From Ambrosia x helenae (lineage: Eukaryota > Streptophyta > Magnoliopsida > Asterales > Asteraceae), in the NCBI GenBank assembly GCA_030844895.1, contig CM061233.1, forward strand, positions 95,689,719 to 95,753,718: a DNA stretch of 64,000 nucleotides, written 5' to 3'. The notes beneath the pieces are model-generated. The model worked only from the letters and a program-made list of their open reading frames with translations. It had not been told where the DNA came from and searched no databases. The position numbers were made by a program, and so were the translations under genes. The stretch's first letter is position 1. Every line of letters starts with the position of its first letter. Below are positions 33,273-45,302 of this stretch, piece after piece.

Positions 33273-33828
33273 ACCTCTTCGATAGAGGGAAAACACCTTA
33301 CCACCATATCATGTGTTTTTTTAGAAGAAAGGTGATAACTAGAAAAACAAGAAAACGAACAACATACTAGTATCATCCGTTATTTTATAATTGTCTAATT
33401 TATAACATTTCTATTAATCATTGATATAACAATTTAGGCTCTAAACTGTAAGCTAGTTTATAGGTTATCACATTCTTCTAATTCTTTTTCTTTGTCGATA
33501 AACGTTGGCCAAGTTTGTCCATCTTTTGTTTTCTAGGACTACAACAAAACCATATAAATAAATTCATTTTTTTAATCTATGGAAACTTGTGTCCATCTAA
33601 TGTTGACAAAGTATGTGGACAGTTTTATTAATTTAATAATAACTATCAAAACCAATATTTATAATTGATAATACATTATATAATATTTTATATGATCTAT
33701 ATTGTAATTTCATGATTTGTCACCGCTTTCAAATCATATGATACAAATATGCTATCTAATACAGTAGTTTCTAATTTACTCTTACTTATTTAATAAATTT
33801 ACAATAAATATATTGGTATTAATTAATA

Positions 33829-35126
33829 GAGAACTACACAATTAGTGCTTGTGGTTTACCATAGTTTCACGTTTGAGTATTGAGGTTTAAAAGTTTCATG
33901 TTCAGGTGTTAAGTTTAGTTTTTGTAAAATAATAGGGTTTTAGAACTAACGGTGGTTAATATTTAACTGAGTTTACCCTCAAGTGACTAATGGGAAACCA
34001 CAAGGACCAAAGGTGAATCTTAAGTGGGGTCACCACCATTAGTACTAGTACCCTATTATGTTTACAAAAACTAAACTTAACTCCTTAACATGAAACATTT
34101 AAACTTTAATACTCAAAGGGGAAACTAATTGTAAACCACAAGGACTAATTGTGTAGTTCTCTCAATATTTAAAAACTTTAGTGGGACCCACCACCCACCT
34201 CCTATCTTCACCTTTCACTACCACAATCAACCACCATTTCCTCCACCTTTCACCACAACCAACCTGTCACCTGCTTATCACCATCCACCAACCCATCACC
34301 GACATCCACCCAACAACCCGTCGAAAACCAAACCTGCAATCGTCGCAACCCACTTGCAAGCACACCATCACCGTAACCACAACCTCACCACAACTACATC
34401 ACTCCATAACCTGCAATCACACCATCACTATGGCCTCCATAACAATCACCTTCTACCTCCGGCAACCTACAACCTCACCGATGACCTGCAAGCTCTACGA
34501 CGACCTTCAATCCACTTCAAAATGAAAGCGATAACCTTTCTAACCACCTCAGCCACAAAAATAGCACTACCGCCACCAACTCGTTTCTGCAGTTGGGCTA
34601 CGACAGTTGCAGGTTTGGGTTTCGACGGGTCGGTGGGTGGATGTTGGTGGATGGTGATAAGCAGGTGACAGATTGGTTGTGGTGAAAGGTGAAGGAGATG
34701 GTTGTTGATTGTGGTAGTGAAAGGTGAAGATGGTGTGTGGGTGAAAGTGAAGATGAAGGTGGGTAGTGGGTCCCACTAAAGTTTTTAAATATTGAGAGAA
34801 CCACACAATTAGTCCTTGTGGTTTACCATTAGTTTCAAAGGTATTAAAATTTAAAGGTTTCATGTTGAGGTGTTAAGTTTAGTTTTTGTAACATAATAGG
34901 GTACTAGCACTAATGGTGGTGGGCCCACTTAAGTTTCACCCTTGGTCCTTGTGGTTTACCATTAGTCACTTGAGGGTAAACTCAGTTAAATATTAACCCC
35001 CGTTAGTGCTAATACCCTATTATGTTACAAAAACTAAACTTAACACCTTAACATGAAACTTTTAAACCTTAATATTCAAAGGTGAAACTAATAGTAAACC
35101 ACAAGGACTAATTGTGTAGTTCTATC
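33829..35126. mobile_element. Foldback / long-TIR MULE-like element
   Basis: The ends GAGAACTACACAATTAG and inverted GATAGAACTACACAATTAG are flanked by a perfect 9-bp TSD TAATTAATA (33820-33828 and 35127-35135), the MULE signature. Arms of about 530 bp (to about 34360, and from about 34600) pair through most of their length. Each arm's outer 330 bp is itself an inverted duplication, so the end sequence appears four times. The centre is CACCAACC-rich; the frames there are low complexity and not genes. Confidence 0.8.
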
Positions 35127-35560
35127 TAATTAATACGAAACTTATTAAATATATATAATACTTCAAATTAAATTTAACTTTACATTTACTATTTATATTT
35201 TTATAACGAAATATTATTTAAATTAAGAATCATCTTACTTGAATACTTGTATTATACAATTACTAGGGTTGAGTTATTATACAAAGGCTACAAAAAATAA
35301 GAAGGGTGAGAAGTCAATAGAAAATTATATGTGCCCAAAGGATTAAACAAGTGGGAGGGGTAATTTTGTCAAAAAAAAAACATGCACATGCAAGTCATAT
35401 GTCATCTCCACCTTCATTTTTAAACGTCCGTAACTTTTTATACGTCATCTTTTTAAAAAAATTATACCATAAAATTGAGTGTCTTTTTATCTTTAATATG
35501 AGTACCATATTGTTATACTTTTGAAAAAAAAAGGTAAAAAAACATAGTTGCGTAAGACAC

Positions 35561-35767
35561 CAGGGGCGCATCTTTTCAAGGGCGGGGAGGGGCGGCCAAC
35601 CCCCCGAATTTTCGCTCAGAAGTTCCGATTATATAGTATTAGTATATAAATTTTTTGGTATATACGGTTTTGAGCCCCCAAAATTGGTTTCCGACCCTCC
35701 GAAACTAGTGACTTTCGACCCCGGTGACTTCCGACCCCTCGAAGTTTTGGGTCAAGCTTCGCCACTG
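35561..35767. mobile_element. hAT MITE, 207 bp
   Basis: The ends CAGGGGCGCATC and inverted CAGTGGCGAAGC, with a perfect 8-bp TSD TAAGACAC at 35553-35560 and 35768-35775, inserted inside the tandem array. Confidence 0.88.
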
Positions 35768-35775
35768 TAAGACAC

Positions 35776-36470
35776 AATGGAGTGTAAAACACAATGAACA
35801 CCAATTAAATATGCAATGAACAATATGATATAAAACATAATCAACAGTCTAATAAAACACAATGGACGACATAATAAAGACACAATGAACAGTAGACTAA
35901 AACACAATGAATACTTTTGAAAAAAAAAAGTTGAAAACCCAGTTGCGTAAGACACAATGGATGACATACTAAAGACACAATGAATACTTTTGACAAAAAA
36001 GTCAAAAACTCAATTGCGTAAAACACAATGGACGACATAATAAAGACACAATGGACGACATAATAAAGACACAATGAACAGAAGACTAAAACACAATGAA
36101 TACTTTTGACAAAAAAAGTCAAAAACTCAATTGCGTAAAACACAATGGACGACATAATAAAGACACAATGAACAGAAGACTAAAACACAATGAATACTTT
36201 TGAAAACAAAGTTGAAAACCCAGTTGCGCAAGGCATAATGGAGATAACGTAAAACACAATGAGTACCAATTAAATATGCAATAAACAATAGGGCATAAAA
36301 CACAATGGACGACATATTAAAAACACAATGAATAGAAGACTAAAACACAATGAATAATAGACTTAAACACAGTGGAAAACATAATAAAACACAATGTACA
36401 CCGAAATACAAAACTCAACACAATTGAAAGCATAATAAAAACACAATGGACAAAGTTAAATCATGTGTAG
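35776..36470. repeat. Degenerate tandem array around AAAACACAATGGACGACATA
   Basis: Higher-order units of about 90-110 bp contain AAAACACAATGGACGACATA, AAAGACACAATGAACAGAAG, GAATACTTTTGA and AACCCAGTTGCGTAA in the same order, repeated at least four times with losses. The minus-strand frames read here are translations of the repeat. Confidence 0.75.
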
Positions 36471-36887
36471 CCTAAAAAAAACATAAATAACATATTTATA
36501 AAGCACACATGCACACTATAACATAATAAATGAGAAGAAGACACAACGGAGAAGAAAAGCCATTTAACACGATTTTTTTTTTTCAATTTTAATGTAGCAA
36601 TGTGGTACTCATATTAAAGATAAAAAACACTCGTTAATATGGTGAATTTTTTTTTTAAATATCGTATGAAAAAGTTATAGATGTTTTAAAATGAAGAGGG
36701 AATTGACATGTGCATTGTATGTGGAGAGAGAAAGTCAACAAATGTGATTTTTTTTATGTCATTCCTCTAGTTTATTATTTATTTTTTTTCAAATAAACTA
36801 ATCTTAACTCTTCAAATATAAGATCAATGAATCACAATCTTTCTCACCCTTCCTAAAAAAATTGTCTTGTTTATTTGATCCTAACCC

Positions 36888-37151
36888 ATAATAACTAATT
36901 ATTTACATAGTAATAATACTGATAATAATACGTGTTTAAGGTTGGTCGAGTTTTTTGTTTTAAAAAAAACGTTAGTGACACCTCCCGAATCGCAGAGTAT
37001 TATCTCGTTTAAATACTTAGGCTACGATTACTAAATAATAACAAAAAAAATTTTAATACCCAATTATAATTAATGCTTAAGGCATGTCGGGTTAGATTGC
37101 GCTCTCCAAAAAAACCTCGATGATATCCACTGCATCAATGCGCCAAACAAC

Positions 37152-37198
<47 letters not shown>
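36888..37198. other. No gene; TA microsatellite
   Basis: A (TA)n run at about 37156-37198 borders the Helitron-like segment. Confidence 0.5.
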
Positions 37199-37200
<2 letters not shown>

Positions 37201-37772
37201 TACTATATAGTGGGTGCTGGACGGGTAAAGTTGTCATTTCATGTTTATGCATAAGGGTAAAAATGTAAGTTCATTAGAATGACAAGACAAATTTAATACA
37301 ACTATTAATTTCTATTAATTAATGACAAAAAAAAAACAAAAAATTAATGATAAATGATTAATAGTTGAAGGTTAAAAAAGGCAAAAACAAGAAACAAAAA
37401 ATTAGTTTGTATAATATTACACCATTCACAATTTTAAACCTCTATATTTTGTATGTCTTATCCACAATAAATTAACCGCAAAGAGACTCACATGTTCATT
37501 ATATAATTTTTGGACTTAGCCTGTGGAGATTAACAAATAACTAGCAAGAATGCACTTTACCCCTCATGCTTTCGGGTAACAGCATAATATTCCTTTTTAA
37601 TCAATAATAGAGGATAAATTTGATCAAGTTATAAGTTGGTTTGAATCTCTATAATATAATAGGTAAAAGTAATAAGTGGAATATGGATGTTTAGCGAGAC
37701 TGTTTTCGGGTTAATCACGTTATTTAAATTACAATTTGATTTATGTTTGAATTCGAATCGATCTAAATAAAC

Positions 37773-37809
<37 letters not shown>

Positions 37810-37945
37810 TTTTTATAAAAGAAATTCAAGTTATATATAATTCAATTTGAATTTTCAGGTTAAATCGGGTCGAAAATCATAAATTTGACCAAACGCAACA
37901 TCCAAATATTATACAGAACCGCCGCAACGCGCGGGCTCCTGCTAG
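37199..37945 (+). mobile_element. Helitron-like element, 3' end recognisable
   Basis: It ends CCGCCGCAACGCGCGGGCTCCTGCTAG followed by T: a short GC hairpin (CCGC...GCGG) about ten bases before the CTAG terminus, as in plant Helitrons. The 5' TC terminus is not identifiable beside the TA run, so the left boundary is a guess. No Rep/helicase frame. A second TA run is at about 37778-37803. Confidence 0.5.
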
Positions 37946-39488
37946 TATATATATAATATACTACATTATAAAGAGCCAAAGATAGCTAGGATAATAATTT
38001 TATATGTTTTTTAAGATCGTATATGAAAAGTTCATTTATTCACACTCAAAATGTCATGAAAATTCTTCCAACACTACCCCTATTTGCAAAACCAACTTGT
38101 ATATTTTTATCATAACCCCCATTTATAATTTCACATTAATTAGTAAAAGGTTTATTATATATAATATGAGTTTAAACAATTTAAAAGGTTGTAAACACTT
38201 GTTAAAAATGCTCATATTGTATGACTTTTTTTTCTATTAGTTAATTTTACACTAAAATACACTTTGGTTGACTTATAACTGTTCAACCCCTTTCGTTTTA
38301 CATTATTATATCACGCTCACTCACTCAGCCTGTTAGAGACAAAGTATGACTATAACTATTTCTACATTTTAAACTTTATCCTTTTACGTTGCTTGCTTTA
38401 ATTTAAAATTAGTGGGCTAATCAATATTTTTATTTATAATTGTGAGGTTTGATATGGTTGTAAATAAAAATAATTTTAATCAACATTTCTAATTCTAGGG
38501 TGGATGTATAATAATTAACAAAACTATATTTTTTAGTTTCAATCTTAGTCTAAAATAGGTAAGACAATAGAATTAAATACCACATTGTAAATTGTTACCG
38601 CGATGGTAATGCACGGATTTCTTACTGGTAAATAACTAATGTATCTTTTTGCTAATGAATGCAATTTGATGTTGAAAAACTTGTATCATATAAAAAAACT
38701 TAAGCAATATTCGTATATTAAAAAAATCGTAAGAATATAATATCAATAATAAAATGGAGATTTTTAGCATGATAGTTTTATTCTAGTTTTGTTGATGGTT
38801 ACTTCATTTTAACTACTTTACCGACACGAACTTATAAGACTATCTTGTTAATTTTTACCGCTTAGAGCACAAATTAATGTCATCAATAGAAAAAAGTTAT
38901 CCATGTTAATAATTTGAGAATTTTGAGCGTCGCTCCATTACTGGTTTAAGAGATAACAAGACATGTAAAATATTTCAAAAGAAAGGTGTGTATTTTTGTT
39001 TAGGTTGAGAAAAGAATATATTGATTATTTGATTTGCTATGATGTGAGTATGTGACAAAATAAGGCTTATTAGATTAAATTTCATCAATAATTATTCTGT
39101 TTGGTATATCTATTAGTAATTGTGCTCTGACTAGTTTTTATGCTTACGGGATGTCTTGTTTTTTACGTATTTTATATTCTTACAACACTGTAAACTTGGC
39201 GTTAAAAAATATAAGGGAGTGAATTTTCATTATGTTAGAAGACCGATACCGAATCTTTGTCTTCAGAATATAACATGGAAAATATTAATTTAGAGTTGTT
39301 TAACAGTGTTTTTTCCCATGCTATTTGTTTAATTTTATAAAAGATACAACGTATGTTAATAATTAAGAATTCAACACAGATTCACTTCCGTAATAATACG
39401 AGTGGGGAGTCAAATAATGCAGTAGTTTATTTTAGGTAGTTTCGCGAGATAAACAAATCTAGTATGAAGTGACAAAATGTGTGTACCA
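37946..39488. other. AT-rich DNA, no gene
   Basis: Nothing codes here. GTTACCGCGATGGTAATGCA followed by ...TTACTGG-T (about 38594-38628) looks like a weathered Helitron 3' end (CTGG), too degraded to call. Confidence 0.5.
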
Positions 39489-39491
39489 TAA

Positions 39492-40033
39492 GTTTATGTG
39501 TAGTGGGTGTTTTAGAGGGCGTTTTGCACCTCCATAGCGCCGGGAACACCGCCCTCGCCGGCGCTATGGGAGCGTTTTGAGCTGGAGCTTCACCACTATA
39601 ACGAGCGTTATACCTTGGGGTTGTTGATTTTGACAGTTGGGATATGACGACCACGACGACGATTATTATTATTATGATTATGAAGTTGACGATGAACATG
39701 AATGATGAAGATGATGATGATGATAAAGATGTTGATGATGAAGACGGTGGTGGCTGTGATGGTTGTGACGGTGGTGGAAGTGTTGATGATGACGATGAAG
39801 ATATGATAATGTCTGTGTGTGAAATGGATGAGGTAGGTGGGGTTAACAGTAGTAATAGTAGTAGTAATAATAATAATAAACAATGATTACCTAATTATTT
39901 ATAAAGTCTTATGGAGCCCTTTCGAACTACACCCCTCTTTTCCATAAAATCGCATGAAGCCCTTCTAATACTTTATTATATTTTATTCATCATAAAGCCC
40001 CATGGAGCCCCCCCCCCCCCACTATACATGCCC
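39492..40033. mobile_element. PIF/Harbinger MITE, about 540 bp
   Basis: The left GTTTATGTGTAGTGGG and inverted right GGGCATGTATAGTGGG have a TAA TSD (39489-39491 and 40034-40036). The subterminal CCATAGCGCCGGGAACACCG is shared with the right end of the element at 2963-5143. The interior is a GATGATGAC tract that opens long Asp- or His-rich frames on both strands; these are repeats, not genes. Confidence 0.75.
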
Positions 40034-40036
40034 TAA

Positions 40037-41640
40037 GTATGAACAGAGTGAGGGGGTAAAGATGACGTGGAGAAGCTTGAAGCCCACCTACACCAGCCCG
40101 GGTGGGCGTGGAAGGGGGAAGCCCCTTGGGTGGCGAGGGAACCACTGGCGCGCGCGCGCAGGGGGGGGGATGAAGGCACGTGGATGCAAGGCATTTATAT
40201 AAATTGGGTGGGACCAGTGTGACCGTTTAAGCTTTAAAAAAATTTCAAAAAACGACCGTTGAAACATAACGGTAAAAAAAATTAATTTATATTAAACACC
40301 CATTCCACATTCCTACAACCTCACATATTCACACCATTTTTATACATTTCTTCATCTTTTTTTATAAAAATGAACCCATACAACCGAGGCTATCACCAGA
40401 ACAACCCATACAACTACATCGAAAACCCGAATACACCACTGGTTTGCCCATTACCAAACCGTCCACCCAAATTTCAGACACAGTGCCCCGAATATGCCGG
40501 TTTTGCGACTTACATTAGTTGGCGTATGTATCCCAATTTTCCATTTGACGATTCCTCCATTCCTTCACAACCGCAAACCCTTTTAACCCTACCTGAAAGC
40601 TTACCCGAAACTCAACCACAAAATATTGTGGGATCATTGTCGGGGAAACCAAATGTAAGAAGAAGTCACAAGACGAAGACGACAGAGGAGAAAGCGGCGG
40701 CCACCACCAACCGATTAAGTGGACAGCCGCCGAAGATGTTGCCTTAACGAAAGCTTGGATAAGCGAGTCGGAATCCTCGGCTCAAGGTATTTCTAATACT
40801 TTTTTAAACATAATATATGTTGTTAAAAATATATATTTTTACGTATGACTAATCACCACTTTTTTGTAGGAAATAATCGCCACAAAATCAACATTTGGAT
40901 CGAGAGTTCTATCGAGCAAGCGATAGTCTCTCGTCCAAGTGGACCGAGATAAACAAGGCAATGAATGTGTTCAAGGCGCATTATTATTACGCAAGAAACA
41001 ATCCAAAAAGTGGTAAAACGGACGGCGACTACGTCACCAACGCGCTAAAAGCTTATCGTGACGAGAAGGGTATGGACGTCAAGTTTTTGCATTGTTGGGA
41101 AGTCGCGAAAAACCATTCAAAATGGGGGAACGTCCCCCTGCAACCGATTCGTCAAAAAGGACGAAAACAAATTTATCTCATAACCGTTCGGTTGGTCGTG
41201 AAATGTTGGAGAAAATTAATTTGGATGATGACGAGTTCGACGAGGAATTAAGTCGCCCACCTGGTCGAGATAAGTCAAAAAAGAGGGCGCAAAAATCCCC
41301 TGCTTCGGGTTCGGGTTCTGGATCAGGAAAAGGTGCTTACACCAGTGAGTTGGCCGACTTAAATGCCAACATCACTCAATTCAATACGATTCAACAATAA
41401 AGGATCGAGGAGAAAGGAAGCATTCGCGAAGCCTTTAAAAGAAAATTGAGTATGAAAGAAAAGCGCGAAGATATGAAATTTCTCGCTATGCCGGTCAATC
41501 ACCTCACCGATCAAGAGTTAGAGATGACGTTAAAAATTAAGCGCGATATCATGGAAAAACATAACATGTAGTATTTTTTTAGGTGTTCCATTTGGATTTT
41601 TTATGTTTTTTATTTTCTAGGTTTTTTATGTAATTTTATT
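40037..41640 (+). mobile_element. PIF/Harbinger fragment carrying ORF1
   Basis: GC-rich promoter-like left part (40060-40170, with GCGCGCGCGC), TATATAAATT at about 40196, then a broken ORF1 and an AT-rich tail. Neither TIR could be found, so the element is truncated or its ends have decayed. Confidence 0.55.
40370..41571 (+). pseudogene. Harbinger ORF1, Myb-like / NAM-associated protein, frameshifted
   Basis: Starts MNPYNRGYHQNNPYNYIENP. A one-base loss near 40713-40716 shifts into KWTAAEDVALTKAWISESES, the Myb-like domain start. An 83-nt intron (40787-40869, CAAG/GTATTT to TTTTTGTAG) follows, exon 2 begins GNNRHKINIWI, and a second shift leads to FYRASDSLSSKWTEINKAMN and FLHCWEVAKNHSKWG. 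A third shift near 41140 leads to the NAM-associated C-terminus, with a stop at 41398-41400 before RIEEKGSIREAFKRKLS, ending at 41571. The family binds transposon ends and cooperates with the DDE transposase, which is not encoded here. Confidence 0.7.
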
Positions 41641-44541
41641 ATTAACTAGTTGTATTAGTTACGCGCACTATTAAATCATATTTCTTTTTTACTTTAAAGA
41701 TAACTCCATTGAGAACATTTGATTGGTGTTACTGGGCACAAAGTATAAATTCATTAATATAAAATCGGCTACATAGTGTTATTGTCTGCCCAAAACTGTT
41801 TCCCTGCATCTGTTCTGCTTACATTTTTCTGGTATTAAAAGGCACATGTCATGTTGTGCTAGGGGCTAGTTTTTTCTTCACAAAGGTATCCGGTGACTCA
41901 TCTGTAATTTTCTCTGAATCTTGGGTTTCATACCGGTCGTTTTTTACGTTGGTTATTTATTGTCTACGTCTCAGGTTCGAGTCCGCTAGGTTGGTTTTGT
42001 TGTTCCTGTTTTTTTACCTCTACCTATATTACTATATTGAAATGTCGGTGTTTTTTTGTGCAATAATCCCTATGTGGGAGCAAGTGTGACTGCAAGTTTT
42101 CAAATTTAGTTAACCATACATTTATTGACCTGTTTGGAAAGATTAACATCACACAAAAAGACACTTTTTTAAGTAATGATAATGTTTGTCAAGTAAACAC
42201 ATTTAAAACCATAGTCACAGAAATCGCGCCAAAACCCAAGAATTGCGAATTGTACATTTCGTACCCAGCCGGAATCCGCAATTGTCTCGTTCGCCGATGG
42301 TACGTGATACCGTACGTCAACGGTACGTCGATCCGGCAGAGCATCAATTCGTGTTTTAATGCCAGTGTAATTTGTTGTAATTGATGAGAAATTCGTTAAC
42401 CTACCCCCCTCCATACTAAATTCGTCTAACCTAGCGAATTGCATTTTCAAACGACATTCCCGTACCGGAGCGAACCGTGATTTAGGTGACTATGTTTAAA
42501 GCACACTTTTCAATGACTTTTACTCTCTTTAACACGCAATTGCTTTTAAAGAAATCTAAAAGTGTCAGGAGGTAGAGTGGGAAGATCCAACCAAAAGTCT
42601 CATCATGCTAATCAACAAAGCAGTGGACAAATAGGCATAAACCGATATGAGAGTATGGACTAAACCAGAAAATCATCCTCCTAAATCAAGACTCAAGTGA
42701 ACAAAAAAATGCGAAGAGGAAACACAAAACCAAGTAAATCACCCCCGTGTGGCTCAGATCTCGTAGAGGAACCTGGCTACAAGGTGGGTTGCGGGATGCA
42801 ATCCTACCATCCAACACCTATGCCACCCCATCCTCATCAAATATTCGTATGAATTCAAGGGTCATCACGCCACCAAGAAAACTGTTCCAAACGTTAAAAT
42901 GACAGGATGTTAGCGTGCATTAGCACCACAATGGACACCTGTTTAATGATGCAACAACCGGCCAAGCAGCCGAATCAAACCACAACATCGCAAAAATAAC
43001 CCAATCATAGCAAACCAACACAACAAATCATTGTTCAATCAGGTTTTTTGTATGGACATTAGACATGGGTATGATACCCCAAAATTAAGTTTTAAGTATC
43101 AACACCCATGGATCTAAAAATATGGCAGAACAATACCAAACAAAAACATAGGTTGGAGGCAACCACCACCTTCACAAACCGCACACCGAAAAGAACATGA
43201 AGCCAATGGCGGCGACGGAAGCCGTTTCAACCTAAAATGGTAAAAGATCAGATAAAAACAGAAGGCGACAGTAACGGCGAACCGCCGAGGAAAATGACCG
43301 GTAACAGGAAGAGCAACCTTCGGCAACCACAAAACAACTACATAGAACCACCACACATTACACATCGGGCGGAATCAGAGAGAATATATAAGGGTTTAAA
43401 CAGGGAAATGGGTTTGGAAGAGAGAGGAGAGAGAATAGATAAGGGTTTAAGTGGGAAGGTAAGTTGGGAAAGGTTGGGAAGTGGGAGAGAGAAGTGGAGG
43501 GAGACACGCGTTGTATGTAGATGAAAGCGAATGCAGGTGTGAGTCAAAATAGAAGACGCATGGCTAAACGAAGGATGAATGCGTGGAGATTTGGTGGGAA
43601 GCTGCCATTGGTTGAGTCATCCAATCAAATGTAGTTACTGTTCATTTCCATTCGTTTATTAAAATATAGGAAAATTATTAGATGTTTAATTATGTTTTTA
43701 ATTAAAAATGTGTTTTTAATTAGTTTATTAAAAAAATGCCACGTGTCGAATAATGCCCACCCCCTTTCACTCCCCACAATTTTCACCCTTCAAACATGGG
43801 TTCCACAAGTGCCACATGACGCTCCATGCCCCTCTCCCCTCCACTCCTTATATTCTAAAAGGAATATGCCGTTTTTTTCCATTTTTTTTTTGTAAAAGAT
43901 CAACAATCGATAACTCATAAAACATCTTCTAATTTCTACGTATACACCCCTTGCTTGAGTGAAGTCTCTATGCCTAAATATGATTAATGAATTACCTGAA
44001 CATATTGTGTTTTTTTCCTGTATTAAAAAAAAAACCCAATAAAAATCTTTTTTTTTTCGTTTTTTTGTATAACACTATGGTACTTGTTGAAAATATAATA
44101 AAACGCTTGTTAGTTTGTTGTGATTTGTTTTAAAAAATATCGTATGTAAACATTATTAACATTTAAAAATTGTGAAGAGAAACATGAGAAATAAAAAGGC
44201 TTTTGGGGGAAAAATAAGGAATTAAGGGGAATGTGTCATATGTAACTCATTATTTTTTTAGTAATCATACATAGTGTCACGTGACAAACCCAATGAGGGA
44301 ATGATCTCATCGCACATCATGTCAGCAAAATATGTTTTCTTTAATATATATATATATATATATATATAGATTAGTTAGAATTCGATATTTTCAATCTAAC
44401 CAAAATCAAGGTTGTATGTGATTTAGTATATTTTGGTTTATAAGGGGGACGGGGCCTTCTTCGCTTAGTGTTATTTGAGTATCGTTGTCGGTTGGTAACA
44501 CCGCTGTCACCCTCTTCAGCAAGTGTTTCAACATGGAAAAC
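41641..44541. other. No recognisable gene; weak repeat traces
   Basis: Frames at 42169-42450, 43114-43365 and 43237-43547 are the longest but show no domain, splice context or family motif. GATACCGTACGTCAACGGTACGTCG (about 42307-42331) contains local inverted repeats, the purine-rich 43378-43510 is low complexity, and 44080-44160 resembles the inverted-repeat element at 35266. A (TA)n run is at about 44346-44367. Confidence 0.5.
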
Positions 44542-45261
44542 TGTTGGATCAGTTTGCTCTTTTGCTAAGTAAGAACTTGCTATCTTGACACTTAAGTGTT
44601 TAGCAAGCCCTTGTATATCAGATTATAAGCACAGCGGAATGTATAAGTTAAAGCAACACTTTTTATACTAAGGAAGAGTTATTACTCCCCCTTGATGATT
44701 GAAACTAATAAATGACAAGTATTTATTATGAATCTAAGCAGTAAATGAGAATTAGATACTTAGACAGATTTACAATAAATACTGAAATGGAATAGAACAG
44801 TGAGAGTGTTTGAAGGATTTTTCTATTAAAATCAATGTCTAAAATAGAAGGTTGAAGCCTCCTATTTATAGACGTTTACATACATGTATCTTGCCCAAAA
44901 AGCAAGTACAGAAACAACAGAAACAAGTTGCACAAGTTGCAACATTGAAACTAACAAATACAGCTAAAAGTAATAATAAACAATAAAACTACTGATGCAA
45001 AAGGCGGTGGAAAATATCTGATGCTAAGTGCTGATGAATGACAAACTACTGATGAGTAGTTTGTCTTCAGTACTTCTGAAGTGAACTTGTCTGGTTTGGA
45101 CTTCAGAACTTCTGATGAAGTTTCTTCTTCAGCACTTCTCTTATCTTCTCTTCAGCAATTCTTTGTTTTCTTTTCAGTACTTCTATACTTAGCCAAAATG
45201 ACAGAAGTGAATTAGACTAAGGTTTCCAAAAGTGGTTTCACCAATCCTCTTTGTCCTAACA
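44542..45261 (-). repeat. 3' LTR of SIRE copy 1
   Basis: In element sense it runs TGTTAGGACAAAG...TGATCCAACA, with a TATA box (complement of CTATTTATAG, about 44862-44871). Confidence 0.93.
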
Positions 45262-45271
45262 ATCTCCCCCT
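45262..45271 (-). promoter_or_regulatory. Polypurine tract of SIRE copy 1
   Basis: AGGGGGAGAT on the minus strand, directly before the 3' LTR. Confidence 0.8.
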
Positions 45272-45302
45272 GGATTGATGAAGCCAAAACCTTACTAATT
45301 CC

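Larger units (their letters stand above)
35266..36887. mobile_element. Inverted-repeat element filled with tandem repeats
   Basis: The left GGGTTGAGTTATTAT and inverted right GGGTTAGGATCAAAT ends continue into paired inner blocks GAAGGGTGAGAA, CTTCATTTT, ATCTTTAATATGAGTACCA. The arms cover about 250-300 bp. The interior is a degenerate tandem array and a later hAT MITE. No clean TSD. Similar TACTTGTTG...AAATATCGTATG sequence recurs near 44080-44160. Confidence 0.55.

Noticed and set aside
34181..34863. Several frames rich in His, Thr and Pro
   Set aside because: They lie in the CACCAACC-rich centre and arms of the foldback element and mirror each other on both strands.
35616..36315. Minus-strand frames with repeated SSIVFYAIEFLTFF
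   Set aside because: Translation of the tandem array.
39608..39886. Asp-rich and Ile/Thr/His-rich frames on both strands
   Set aside because: Produced by GATGATGAC trinucleotide repeats in a MITE.
42169..43547. Frames of 69-95 codons
   Set aside because: No domain, no splice or promoter context, and compositions typical of random AT-rich or purine-rich DNA.
44440..44460. TATAAGGGGGACGGGGCC as a Harbinger terminus paired with the transposase remnant
   Set aside because: No partner terminus could be established; the resemblance is short and G-rich.
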